Below are positions 35,760 through 44,492 of a stretch of 64,000 nt of DNA, one piece after another. The position numbers and the translations under genes were made by a program. This DNA is from an uncultured Clostridia bacterium (lineage in GTDB: Bacteria > Bacillota > Clostridia > Christensenellales > CAG-917): assembly GCA_947589475.1 (NCBI GenBank), contig CANQBO010000002.1, positions 1 to 64,000 of the forward strand, read 5' to 3'. The notes below the pieces were generated by a model. The model saw only the letters and a program-made list of their open reading frames with translations. It made no database searches and was not told the DNA's origin. Positions within the stretch are counted from its first letter, which is position 1; every line of letters starts with the position of its first letter.

Positions 35760-37589
35760 ATGTATCATCCTTTGACTCACAAGACCCCATACGGAGCGGC
35801 TGTCATGGGAGAACCCATTTATATCCGTTTCCCGCTTGACGGCGCGCTCAAGGCGAACCGCTGTTTTGTCATATTCAGGCAGATATTCGGCGAGGGCGGG
35901 CGCGTCGAGAAGGAACCGCTGAGGTTGGAGCTTAAAAAAGAGGAAAGCTTCGGGGGAGAGGATATTTTCGTCTTGAATTTCACTCTCGACGCGTGGGGGA
36001 TTTATATGTACCGCTTCGAAGCGGAGCTTGAGGGCGGAGATTTCGCTTTCTTCGGCAGAGGGGAAGGAGGACAAGCTCAAAGGCGAGATTGGCTTCCCGA
36101 ATGGCAGTTGACCGTATCAAAACACGCATATAAAACCCCTGTTTGGGCGAAAAGCGGAGTCACGTATCAAATTTTCGCGGACAGGTTTTGCAAAGTCGGA
36201 GAGAACGAATTTTCAAAGCGAGGCAGGTTGCACACGTATTGGACGGATGCGCCCGACATCGCGGACGCATTCGGGACATACCGCGCGGACGACTTCTTCG
36301 GCGGCAACATTAGGGGAATATTATCCCGCCTCGATTATCTCAAGTCGCTCGGGGTAACCCTCATATATCTCACGCCCATTTTCAAGTCGCCCTCGAATCA
36401 CCGCTATGACACCTCGGATTATCTCAAGATAGACGAGCTTTTCGGCACGGAAGAGGAGTTTGCAAAGCTGATAAAAGAGGCGGGGAATAGGGGTATAAGA
36501 ATAATGCTGGACGGCGTTTTCAATCATACGGGCGCGGACAGCGTGTATTTCAACAAATTCGGCAATTTTGAAAGCGTCGGCGCGTATCAATCCAAACAGT
36601 CGCCGTACTATGATTGGTTCACGTTTGGGACATATCCCTATGAGTACGACTGCTGGTGGGGGAGCACCGTCGTCCCCACCGTCAACAAAAAGGCGGAGGG
36701 ATACAGGAAGCTCATACTCGGCGAGGGCGGAGTCATAGAAAAATGGACGCGTATGGGCATAAAGGGATGGAGACTGGACGTCGTGGACGAGCTTCCCATA
36801 GACTTCACCACGGAGCTTTGCCGAAAGATCAAGAGCGAGGACGAGGACGCGCTCATTATAGGCGAGGTGTGGGAGGACGCATCCACAAAGATAGCTTACG
36901 ATCTGTGGCGCCCCTATTTTATGGGCGAACAGCTGGACGGGGTCATGAATTATCCGTTTAAAACCGCGATATTGCAACTTGCAAAGGGCGGTCCCGCTTC
37001 CGATTTTAAGGAACAGATTACGCGCATACTCGAAAATTATCCGAGCGAAAGCCTCGACGTACTCATGAATTTGATAGGCAGCCACGACACCGTGCGCGCT
37101 TTGACCGAGCTGAGCGGCGTCACGCCCCCCGCAAGCAAGCAGGAACGAGCGAAATTTACGCTGTCCGACGACATGTACGCTTTGGCAAGGAAGAGGCTGA
37201 TGTTTGCCTCTTCCCTTCAATTCACCTTGCCGGGAGTCCCCTGCGTTTACTATGGCGACGAGGCGGGCATGCAGGGTTTTGAGGATCCGCTAAATCGCGG
37301 CACATTTCCGTGGGGCAGAGAGGACGAAGTTCTGGTCGAGCACTACAGGGCGCTCGGCAGATTGCGCGCGAAGTATGCCGATCTGCTCATGGGCAAGACT
37401 TATTTCGAGGACGACCCGACGCTCGTCGTGTTCCGTCGCGAAAGCGAAAACGGCGCCCTCATCGTCGTCGCAAACCCTACCGACTCCCCCACAACGCGCC
37501 GCATCTTAGGTCGCGACGCCATTTCCGGCAAGCTTATAAAGCAAAAAATTACCCTCCCGCCCCTCGGCGTTAGATTTATTGTGGAATAA
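35760..37589 (+). CDS. GH13 alpha-glycosidase (alpha-amylase/neopullulanase-like)
   Basis: 609 residues. The N-terminal beta domain (HKTPYGAAVMGEPIYIRF) is typical of neopullulanase or cyclomaltodextrinase-type enzymes. The barrel holds VFNHTG, the nucleophile GWRLDVVDEL, the acid/base IIGEVWED and the third acid IGSHDTVRA. No signal peptide, so it probably acts on intracellular maltodextrin or glycogen fragments next to glgP. No ribosome binding site precedes the ATG at 35760. A later ATG at 35805 has GGAG upstream but would cut the conserved N-terminus. Confidence 0.88.
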   Translation: MYHPLTHKTPYGAAVMGEPIYIRFPLDGALKANRCFVIFRQIFGEGGRVEKEPLRLELKKEESFGGEDIFVLNFTLDAWGIYMYRFEAELEGGDFAFFGRGEGGQAQRRDWLPEWQLTVSKHAYKTPVWAKSGVTYQIFADRFCKVGENEFSKRGRLHTYWTDAPDIADAFGTYRADDFFGGNIRGILSRLDYLKSLGVTLIYLTPIFKSPSNHRYDTSDYLKIDELFGTEEEFAKLIKEAGNRGIRIMLDGVFNHTGADSVYFNKFGNFESVGAYQSKQSPYYDWFTFGTYPYEYDCWWGSTVVPTVNKKAEGYRKLILGEGGVIEKWTRMGIKGWRLDVVDELPIDFTTELCRKIKSEDEDALIIGEVWEDASTKIAYDLWRPYFMGEQLDGVMNYPFKTAILQLAKGGPASDFKEQITRILENYPSESLDVLMNLIGSHDTVRALTELSGVTPPASKQERAKFTLSDDMYALARKRLMFASSLQFTLPGVPCVYYGDEAGMQGFEDPLNRGTFPWGREDEVLVEHYRALGRLRAKYADLLMGKTYFEDDPTLVVFRRESENGALIVVANPTDSPTTRRILGRDAISGKLIKQKITLPPLGVRFIVE

Positions 37590-38298
37590 CTCAAATAACA
37601 AGAAATAGCGCGGACAGTGGCGCATATAGAACTTTGACACGTCAAACGTTAGTGGCTCGGACAAAGTTATTGAAAGGCCCAACCTCTCCCTTCGTTACGT
37701 GCAGCGATGAGTTGGACTAGTTTTACGTCGGCGCTTGAGCGCACCGGGGGATTCCTCGACGTTGCTCGGAATGACAATATATATATAACATGTCATGTTG
37801 AGCGGAACGGGGTCCCCGCAAAAATATGAAATGTTTTTGTGGGGTAAGGAGTCGAAACATCCCCTAGTTGTCCCTATAAAATTGCGTGGCGATTTTATGG
37901 GTACAGCCCCGCCCTCACTGCGTACGTGAGTATATCCCGCTCGCTCCGCAAGGTCGCTCTGACACGGCAAACGGCGTGTATAAGAAAGCTCTGACAAGGG
38001 TTAAGCTAATCGCTCGGACAAGGCGAGTGTCGTGTATAAGAAAGCACGGACAGAGGTTACGTAAATATCATGCTCTCACGCGGGCGTTTGACACTTGCAT
38101 ACAAATCAAAAGCGCGAATGTTGGCGATGAAAGAGCCGCATTCGCGCTTTTTAGCTTGGGGTGCAGGGGACGAAGTCCCTTGCCGAGGGTGCGGGGCGCG
38201 AAGACCCCGAAAATATATAAAAAAGCGGACAAGCGGCGGTGAAACGGCGCGCTGTCCGCATTTTGACACTACACTACGGGGTGGACCCCGCATGCAAA
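37590..38298. repeat. Repeat island between the GH13 gene and proS
   Basis: 37665-37710 matches 13108-13150. 37742-37866 is a near copy of 20755-20880 and includes a CCCC...GGGG hairpin. 38075-38220 is a minus-strand family A copy behind proS, with the terminator stem GCGCGAATG/CATTCGCGC (about 38110-38146). No gene supported. Confidence 0.6.
38104..38152 (-). terminator. Terminator behind proS
   Basis: GCGCGAATG pairs with CATTCGCGC, with inner GGC...GCC. An A-run on the plus strand gives a T-run on the minus strand. Variable core of a family A copy. Confidence 0.6.
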
Positions 38299-39744
38299 TC
38301 AATATGATTTAGCGAAGTAGAGGACTTTGTTTGCGGGCTTGCCACAGCAGACGCACTTGTCGCCGACGGGGGTCTGGTCGAAGGGGAGCACGCGCGAAGT
38401 AGCGGCGAGTTTTTCCTTGATCTTATCCTCGCATTCGCGACAGCCGCACCACATAGCTTTGACAAAGTTGTGCTCGTCGAGCGCGGTCGCCATCTCGTCC
38501 ATATCGTGGCAGACGGCGATGTGCGAGTGCAAAAAGTCGTGCGATTGCTTAAACATATTATCGTGCACGGCGTCGAGCAGGGCGGGGATAGCCGTCGTAA
38601 GCTCGCCCAATGGCACGAGCTGTTTTTCATGCGTATCGCGGCGCACTACCATAGCGACTCCGTTTTCGATATCGCGCGGGCCTATCTCTATGCGCACGGG
38701 TACGCCTTTCATTTCCCATTCGTTATATTTCCAACCGGGGGACTGATCGCGGTCGTCAAGCTTTACGCGCACTCCCGCCGTCTTGAGCGCGGAGTAGATC
38801 TCGTTCGCCTTTTCAAGCACGCCTTCCTTGTGTACGGCGACGGGGACGATGACAACTTGTATAGGCGCGACGCGCGGAGGCAATTTAAGTCCGCGCTGAT
38901 CGCCGTGCGCCATGATGAGCGCGCCGATAAGCCTCGTCGATACGCCCCAACTCGTCTGATAAGGATTTTTCAGCTGTCCGTCTTTGTCGAGATACTTGAT
39001 CTCGAACGCGGAAGCGAAGTTGTTGCCCAGATAGTGCGAGGTGCCCGCCTGCAGGGACTTGCCGTCCAGCATCATCGCCTCCATAGAGTAGGTTTCCACC
39101 GCGCCCGCAAACTTTTCCTTTTCCGTCTTGACGCCCGTCAACACGTCTATCGCCAGCACGTCCTGCATAAAGGAGCGATAGACTTCGAGCATTCTCAGCG
39201 TCTCTTCGCGCGCCTCCTGCTCCGTAGCGTGCAAGGTGTGCCCCTCCTGCCACAGAAATTCGCTGGTGCGAAGGAAGGGGCGCGTCGTCTTTTCCCACCT
39301 CACGACGTTTGCCCACTGATTGATGAGTACGGGCAGATCGCGGTAGCTCTGTACCCACTTCGCATACATGGAGCATATTATAGTCTCCGACGTCGGGCGC
39401 ACGACAAGCGGCTCTTCAAGCTCATTCTTTCCGACGTGCGTCACCAGCGCGACTTCGGGCGCGAAGCCCTCCACATGTTCCGCTTCCTTCGTTAAAAAGG
39501 AGTAGGGAATGAAAAGAGGGAAGTAGGCGTTTTTGTGCCCTGTCGCTTTGAAGCGCGCGTCGAGTTCCGCCTGTATGCGCTCCCAAATCTCATAACCGTA
39601 CGGACGTATGACCATCGTGCCCTTGACGGGACCGTAATCCACAAGTTGCGTCTTCAGCACGACGTCCGTGTACCACTGCGGGAAATCTATGTTCATATCC
39701 GCGATGTCTTTGACAAACTGCTTATCGTTTTGATCTTTTGCCAT
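38299..39744 (-). CDS. proS: Prolyl-tRNA synthetase, short archaeal/eukaryote-like type
   Basis: 481 residues, without the large editing insertion of the long bacterial form. Class II motif 2 lies around TRPFLRTSEFLWQEGHT. A C-terminal zinc-type domain has CGCRECEDK and CVCCGKPA, and the protein ends in a tyrosine (FAKSY) as this type does. It charges tRNA-Pro. GGAGG lies about 13 bases before the ATG. Promoter at 39781-39809. Confidence 0.95.
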   Translation of the reverse strand: MAKDQNDKQFVKDIADMNIDFPQWYTDVVLKTQLVDYGPVKGTMVIRPYGYEIWERIQAELDARFKATGHKNAYFPLFIPYSFLTKEAEHVEGFAPEVALVTHVGKNELEEPLVVRPTSETIICSMYAKWVQSYRDLPVLINQWANVVRWEKTTRPFLRTSEFLWQEGHTLHATEQEAREETLRMLEVYRSFMQDVLAIDVLTGVKTEKEKFAGAVETYSMEAMMLDGKSLQAGTSHYLGNNFASAFEIKYLDKDGQLKNPYQTSWGVSTRLIGALIMAHGDQRGLKLPPRVAPIQVVIVPVAVHKEGVLEKANEIYSALKTAGVRVKLDDRDQSPGWKYNEWEMKGVPVRIEIGPRDIENGVAMVVRRDTHEKQLVPLGELTTAIPALLDAVHDNMFKQSHDFLHSHIAVCHDMDEMATALDEHNFVKAMWCGCRECEDKIKEKLAATSRVLPFDQTPVGDKCVCCGKPANKVLYFAKSY

Positions 39745-39780
39745 AAAATCCAGGCGACCTCCGCTTTATTTGCGACATAC

Positions 39781-39809
39781 ATTATATACCCGTGCCCGCG
39801 TTTAGGCAA
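39781..39809 (-). promoter_or_regulatory. Promoter of proS
   Basis: On the minus strand TTGCCT, 17 bases, TATAAT, 36 bases before the ATG. Confidence 0.7.
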
Positions 39810-39839
39810 CAATTTTGAAAAGATTAGTATATTATGCGA

Positions 39840-40215
39840 AGCGTTGCTCCGCGCCTCGGCAAGGGACTTCGTCGCCCCATGCAGGGCTACTTGCCCCGCA
39901 CCCTCGGCAAAGGAGCTTTATGTGGGCTCCTCGCCCACGCCTCGGCAAGGGACTTCGTCCCCTGCACCCCAAGCTAAAAAGCGCAGACTAGGCTCTTTCA
40001 TCGCCCAGTCTGCGCGTTTTTGATTGTTTGCAATGGTATAAACTCCTGCGTGAGAGTTTGTTATTTGCGAGAGAGTTTTCTGAAAGTTTTATTATAAAAC
40101 CCGGGGATTCCTCGACTATGCTCGGAATGACACCTAATATTTCCGTCATCTTGAGCGAAGTCGAAAGATCCCCTTGTCCGAGCAAATTAACGCTACATCT
40201 GTCCGAGCGGTTTTG
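39840..40215 (+). repeat. Family A copy and GATTCCTCGAC repeat
   Basis: 39840-40065 holds family A modules and a terminator stem GCGCAGACT/AGTCTGCGC with a T-run. 40095-40190 holds the pair GGGGATTCCTCGAC...CTCGGAATGAC and GTCATCTTGAGCGAAG...GATCCCC, an inverted motif of a kind I believe occurs in many gut bacterial assemblies. No gene. Confidence 0.55.
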
Positions 40216-40318
40216 ACGTATTCCTGCTTCTTTTTTCACCATTTTAGCGTTCTAATCGGTTATGTTTGAAATCACAAAATCTAATGTCGAAAAAATTTCG
40301 TCAATATAAAATTTTGGC

Positions 40319-40347
40319 TTGTTTAATTGTATTTTTTCCTTTATAAT
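40319..40347 (+). promoter_or_regulatory. Promoter of the MFS transporter
   Basis: TTGTTT, 17 bases, TATAAT, 44 bases before the ATG. Confidence 0.65.
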
Positions 40348-40391
40348 ACAAATTGTGAGCGTCTGCTCATGTCATTTATGAGGAGAATTTT

Positions 40392-42575
40392 ATGAGAAAA
40401 TCCAAACAAGCCGCAGAGCCTATTCTTGACGAGAAGGGAAGAAAGCCGTTGAAGCTGGACTATCCCCAGACCTTCAAGGTAGGCTTTGCTTTTGCGATCA
40501 TCATGCTGTTTTGGACGGCATACGACTTTGTCGTGCCCCTTCTTTTGGAGCACGCCTACGGTCTGCCAAACGCTTTGCGCGGACTGATCATGGGACTTGA
40601 CAATTTGCTGTCCCTGTTTATGCTTCCTCTTTTCGGCAAGCTGAGCGACAACGCGCACGGCAAGCTGGCAAAGAAATTCGGTCGCCGCACGCCATTCATT
40701 GTGATAGGCACACTCGCTTCCGTCATACTTATGGTGTTTGTGCCGGTCGCAACGCTAAAACAACAAGCAAAAGCGGACGAGCTTTCCGCGTCCATAACGG
40801 CGGACCTCAACAACGACTCATTTATGGAGCCTCTGCTCACGGAGTGGTATGACAATGCCAAAGCGGAAAAGGAAGGTGCGTCAAACTATTGCGATCTTGA
40901 CTATCTCGCAAAAGACGGCATCACTAAAGAACAATTCATCGCCATACGTTTTGACAGCAAGTTGACTTCCAAAAAAGCCATTCTGGGCATGCTCGGCAAG
41001 GAAACGTACTATTATGATCTTAACGGGGACGGCAAAACAAGCGAAGATGAAATAGTTGATGCGGGCGACCCTAATGATTTAGTAAATCATCCCGGAGATA
41101 TGGCGCCAAACGGCAAATATTATCATGAAATATTAGAGAGCAATCAAAGATACAACAAATTTGTCGCTTCGGGCATCAACAACTATACATCCGACAGAAT
41201 TTACAACGAAGTGACCAAGGTGAGCGGCATGGGGAGTCTTGCGGTATACATGGTGATATTGCTTCTTGTCCTGGTCGCGATGGGCACGTTCAGAAGTCCC
41301 GCGGTCGCGCTCATGCCCGACGTCACGCCAAAGCCTCTGCGCTCGCAGGGCAACGCCATCATCAACCTTTGCGGCGGCATAGGCGGCGCAATTGCATTCC
41401 TCATTTACACAGTCGTGCTGTTCGGGACAAGTCTGTACAACTATGTCATAATCTTCGCAAGTGTTGCGGCGGGCATGTTGCTGTTGCTCGCGGGCTTTAT
41501 CGCCTTCGTCAAAGAACGCAAGATGGTCAAGAAGTGCGAGGAGATCTGCAAAGAGTATGAAATAGACGACTTCGCCGAAGGCGAAGATCCCGAGGCTCAA
41601 AAGTTTGCCGAAGGTCTCATAGAAGAGGGCGAGGACGCCGCGGGTGCGGATGTTCAAGCCCCCTTAGTGGCAGACGAAGCTTCCGAGAGCGACGCCTCAA
41701 GCGAAAATTCGGAGCTTATCAGAGAGGGCAAGGAGGGCGTCGTCGGCGACGTGTCCATGGACGCGGAAGCGACAATAGGCGGCACTGCGGCAATTCCTCC
41801 CGAAGCATACGAATATGCAAAACAGGTCGTCGAAAACGACAAGAAAAAGTTCGACATCAAGGAGTGGTTCGCGTCAAAGAACCCCAAGAAGTGGTGGGGC
41901 GCAAAGTCGCAGGAGGAAAAGTCCAAAATGGTCTCATTCTGGCTCATCCTCGCGTCCATATTCATGTGGTTCATGGGCTACAATGCAATATCTTCCAACC
42001 TGTCCATTTATACCACTAAGGAGCTTAACCTTTCAGCGGGCGTCGCGTCCATAATTTCGGGCGTCAGCATGGGCATAAGCGCCATAGCGTTCATCCCCGT
42101 CGGCTATTTGGCGGCAAAGATAGGACGTCGTAAATCCATCATCATAGGCTTCGGCCTTGCCGTCATTTCCTTCGTGCTCATCTTCTCATTCGTGCGTACA
42201 AATCCCAACGCGCTTATCCCCGCCGTGCTCTTCTCGCTGTTCTATCTCATCTCGGGCTTCGGACTCATCATCGCCAACGTCAACACATTCCCCATGGTCA
42301 CAGAGCTTTCCACGGCGCAGACCGTCGGTCAGTACACGGGATACTATTATATGGCGACAATGTCCGCTCAGGCGATCACGCCCTTCCTCGGCGGCCTCGT
42401 CATGGACCACATCTCCAACCGCGGACTGTTTGTCTACAGCGCGATCTGCATAGCCGTAGCAATAGTCTTGATGATCTTCGTCAAGCACGGCGACAGCATC
42501 ATCATCGGCAAGGGCAGAAAGCTCACCAAGGAAGAGAAGAAACAGATCCGCCTCGACGCCCTCGACTCGGATTGA
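40392..42575 (+). CDS. Large MFS transporter with extracytoplasmic EF-hand insert
   Basis: 727 residues, about 12 membrane helices of the major facilitator type, related to the sugar-proton (SLC45/GPH-like) group. GKLSDNAHGKLAKKFGRR is the loop 2-3 motif. An insert of about 160 residues between helices 3 and 4 carries DLNGDGKTSEDE (209-220), matching the 12-residue EF-hand calcium loop. By topology it lies outside. A second insert of over 100 acidic residues lies in the central cytoplasmic loop. Substrate unknown; sugar is a guess from family and the nearby glycogen genes. ATGAGGAGAATTTT precedes the ATG. Confidence 0.8.
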   Translation: MRKSKQAAEPILDEKGRKPLKLDYPQTFKVGFAFAIIMLFWTAYDFVVPLLLEHAYGLPNALRGLIMGLDNLLSLFMLPLFGKLSDNAHGKLAKKFGRRTPFIVIGTLASVILMVFVPVATLKQQAKADELSASITADLNNDSFMEPLLTEWYDNAKAEKEGASNYCDLDYLAKDGITKEQFIAIRFDSKLTSKKAILGMLGKETYYYDLNGDGKTSEDEIVDAGDPNDLVNHPGDMAPNGKYYHEILESNQRYNKFVASGINNYTSDRIYNEVTKVSGMGSLAVYMVILLLVLVAMGTFRSPAVALMPDVTPKPLRSQGNAIINLCGGIGGAIAFLIYTVVLFGTSLYNYVIIFASVAAGMLLLLAGFIAFVKERKMVKKCEEICKEYEIDDFAEGEDPEAQKFAEGLIEEGEDAAGADVQAPLVADEASESDASSENSELIREGKEGVVGDVSMDAEATIGGTAAIPPEAYEYAKQVVENDKKKFDIKEWFASKNPKKWWGAKSQEEKSKMVSFWLILASIFMWFMGYNAISSNLSIYTTKELNLSAGVASIISGVSMGISAIAFIPVGYLAAKIGRRKSIIIGFGLAVISFVLIFSFVRTNPNALIPAVLFSLFYLISGFGLIIANVNTFPMVTELSTAQTVGQYTGYYYMATMSAQAITPFLGGLVMDHISNRGLFVYSAICIAVAIVLMIFVKHGDSIIIGKGRKLTKEEKKQIRLDALDSD

Positions 42576-42589
42576 CAGAGAATTTATGT

Positions 42590-42745
42590 GGGCTTTTCGC
42601 CCACACCTCGGCAAGGGCTTTCAGCCCCAGCACCCCAAGCTTAAAAACGCGAGCTAGGCAAATGTTTGCCGTCGCTCGCGTTTTTTGACTGTATGCAAGT
42701 GTCAAAACTCCTGCGTGAGAGCTTGATATTTACGTTTACATTGTC
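42590..42745 (+). repeat. Terminator-linked repeat (family A) behind the MFS gene
   Basis: GTGGGC...GCCCAC module, CCTCGGCAAGGG, AGCACCCCAAGCTTAAAAA, stem CGCGAGC...GCTCGCG with inner GGCAAATGTTTGCC, a T-run at about 42683, then AAAACTCCTGCGTGAGAGC. Confidence 0.65.
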
Positions 42746-42775
42746 CGAGTGTTTATATATATTACCCCACCACCC

Positions 42776-42846
42776 GCTTGCACTTTGCTAAAGGCTTATA
42801 TAGGTATTGCTTCGCAATAGTCCAAAGCCCTTAGCAAAATGCAAGC
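42776..42846. repeat. 71 bp palindrome before asnS
   Basis: GCTTGCA, TTTGCTAA and GG arms pair with CC, TTAGCAAA and TGCAAGC, capped by ATTGC-TTC-GCAAT. It is preceded by CCCCACCACCC, the edge of the family D cassette. Confidence 0.65.
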
Positions 42847-42852
42847 AAATAC

Positions 42853-42881
42853 TTTACAAACTATTTTTTTGTATTTATAAT
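42853..42881 (+). promoter_or_regulatory. Promoter of asnS
   Basis: TTTACA, 17 bases, TATAAT, 26 bases before the ATG. Confidence 0.75.
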
Positions 42882-42907
42882 TATAGATTATTAAAAGAGG
42901 TTGCTTT

Positions 42908-44290
42908 ATGGAAAACATTGATATTGCGGTGATCATGTCCGACAAGAGCTATATCGGCAGGGAAGTCGTTGTGGCGGGCTGGGTACGCACGGCGCGCGAC
43001 AGCAAAAACATGGCGTTTCTTGCGCTCAACGACGGCACGACTCTCAAACACTTGCAGATCGTCGTGAACAAGGCGGAGTACGCGGGCGACTTGAGCGGGG
43101 TCATGAAAAACGGCGTATCCGTCAAGGTGAGCGGCAAGGTCGTGCCCGCGCTCAAGGAGGGCGACGTCGAGGTCAATGCGGACAAGATAGAGCTTCTCGG
43201 GGATTGTCCCGCGGACTATCCTTTGCAGAAAAAGTACCACAGTATGGAGTTTTTGCGCACCATACCCGCGCTTAGGCCGCGCACGAACACTTTCAACGCT
43301 ATGCTGAGAGTGCGCTCCAAACTCAGCTTTGCGATACACCGTTTCTTTCAGGAGAACGGCTTCACCTATGTGCACACGCCCATCATCACGGGCAGTGACT
43401 GCGAGGGCGCGGGCGAGATATTCAGAGTGACGACAAACACCTATGCGGACGCGCTCAAGGCGAAGGACGAGGACAGCTACATCTTAGGCGACTTCTTCGG
43501 CAGGAAGGCGGGGCTTACGGTCAGCGGACAGCTCGAGGGCGAGGTTGCGGCGATGGCTATGGGCAAGATATACACTTTCGGACCCACTTTCCGCGCCGAA
43601 AACAGCAACACCCCGCGCCATGCGGCGGAGTTTTGGCAGGTGGAGCCGGAAGTCGCGTTTGCGAAGCTCCCCGACATCATCAAGATCGCCGAAAGCATGA
43701 TAAAATACATCATCAAGGCGGTTTTGGACGAGTGCCCCGACGAGATCGCTTTCTTTGAGAACGCCTTTGAAAAGGGCTTGCGGGACAAGTTGCAAAGCGT
43801 AGTGGACAGCGAATTTGCAATTCTCGACTATGCGGACGCGATAGATATCCTCAAAAAGAGCGGGCAAACTTTCCAATATCCCGTTGAGTGGGGACTTGAT
43901 CTTCAGTCCGAACACGAGCGTTACATTACGGAGCAAGTTCTCGGCAAGCCTGTGTTCATCATCAACTATCCGAAGCACATCAAGTCCTTCTATATGAAGC
44001 AAAACGACGACGGCAAGACCGTTGCGGCGACCGATCTTCTCGTGCCCGGCGTGGGCGAGATCATCGGATGCAGCGAGCGCGAGGAGAGCTTCGACAAGCT
44101 CAAGGCGGCGATGGTAGAGCGCGGCATGAACCTTGCCGACTATGAGGGCTATCTTGATCTGCGCAAGTACGGCACCGTGCCCCACAGCGGCTACGGCCTC
44201 GGGCTTGAGCGCATCTTGATGTATGTCACGGGAATAAACAATATACGGGATGTGCAGCTTTATGCGCGTACCGCCGGCGACCTTATGTGA
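42908..44290 (+). CDS. asnS: Asparaginyl-tRNA synthetase
   Basis: 460 residues, class IIb. N-terminal OB fold (VVVAGWVRTARDSKNMAF). Catalytic core with GPTFRAENSNTPRHAAEFW (motif 2) and GYGLGLERILMYVTGI (motif 3). It charges tRNA-Asn directly, and with AsnA next door and an AspRS beyond, the cell can make Asn and Asn-tRNA without the amidotransferase route. AAAGAGG precedes the ATG. The stop is two bases before a family B palindrome. Confidence 0.95.
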   Translation: MENIDIAVIMSDKSYIGREVVVAGWVRTARDSKNMAFLALNDGTTLKHLQIVVNKAEYAGDLSGVMKNGVSVKVSGKVVPALKEGDVEVNADKIELLGDCPADYPLQKKYHSMEFLRTIPALRPRTNTFNAMLRVRSKLSFAIHRFFQENGFTYVHTPIITGSDCEGAGEIFRVTTNTYADALKAKDEDSYILGDFFGRKAGLTVSGQLEGEVAAMAMGKIYTFGPTFRAENSNTPRHAAEFWQVEPEVAFAKLPDIIKIAESMIKYIIKAVLDECPDEIAFFENAFEKGLRDKLQSVVDSEFAILDYADAIDILKKSGQTFQYPVEWGLDLQSEHERYITEQVLGKPVFIINYPKHIKSFYMKQNDDGKTVAATDLLVPGVGEIIGCSEREESFDKLKAAMVERGMNLADYEGYLDLRKYGTVPHSGYGLGLERILMYVTGINNIRDVQLYARTAGDLM

Positions 44291-44292
44291 CC

Positions 44293-44414
44293 AAACTTTG
44301 CTATTTGGCGCCTGACTTTGTCAGCGCCTTGCGTTTTCGCGTCATGTACGTCCATGTACATTAGGCGCGACAACGCAAAACGCTTTCGCGTCATGCATCC
44401 AAATATCAAAGTTT
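44293..44414. repeat. 122 bp palindromic element (family B), copy 5
   Basis: Outer arms AAACTTTG and CAAAGTTT with CTATTTGG/CCAAATAT. Inner arms TTGCGTT and AACGCAA around ATGTACGTCCATGTACAT. Compared with copy 1 both outer arms changed together (CCGCG/CGCGG to CTTTG/CAAAG) while the core stayed the same. Confidence 0.78.
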
Positions 44415-44455
44415 GGGGTAACGATGTTTGGCGAAATACAGCGTCAGCGCAAAGA

Positions 44456-44484
44456 TTGGGCAACAGAAACAGCTTTGGTAAATA
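44456..44484 (+). promoter_or_regulatory. Possible promoter of asnA
   Basis: TTGGGC, 17 bases, TAAATA with TGG before it (extended -10). The preferred ATG is 8 bases on, again near leaderless. Confidence 0.45.
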
Positions 44485-44492
44485 TCAACGCT

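Noticed and set aside
35728..35760. Leaderless start for the GH13 gene
   Set aside because: TAAAAT at 35751 is only three bases before the ATG and has no -35 box at the right distance.
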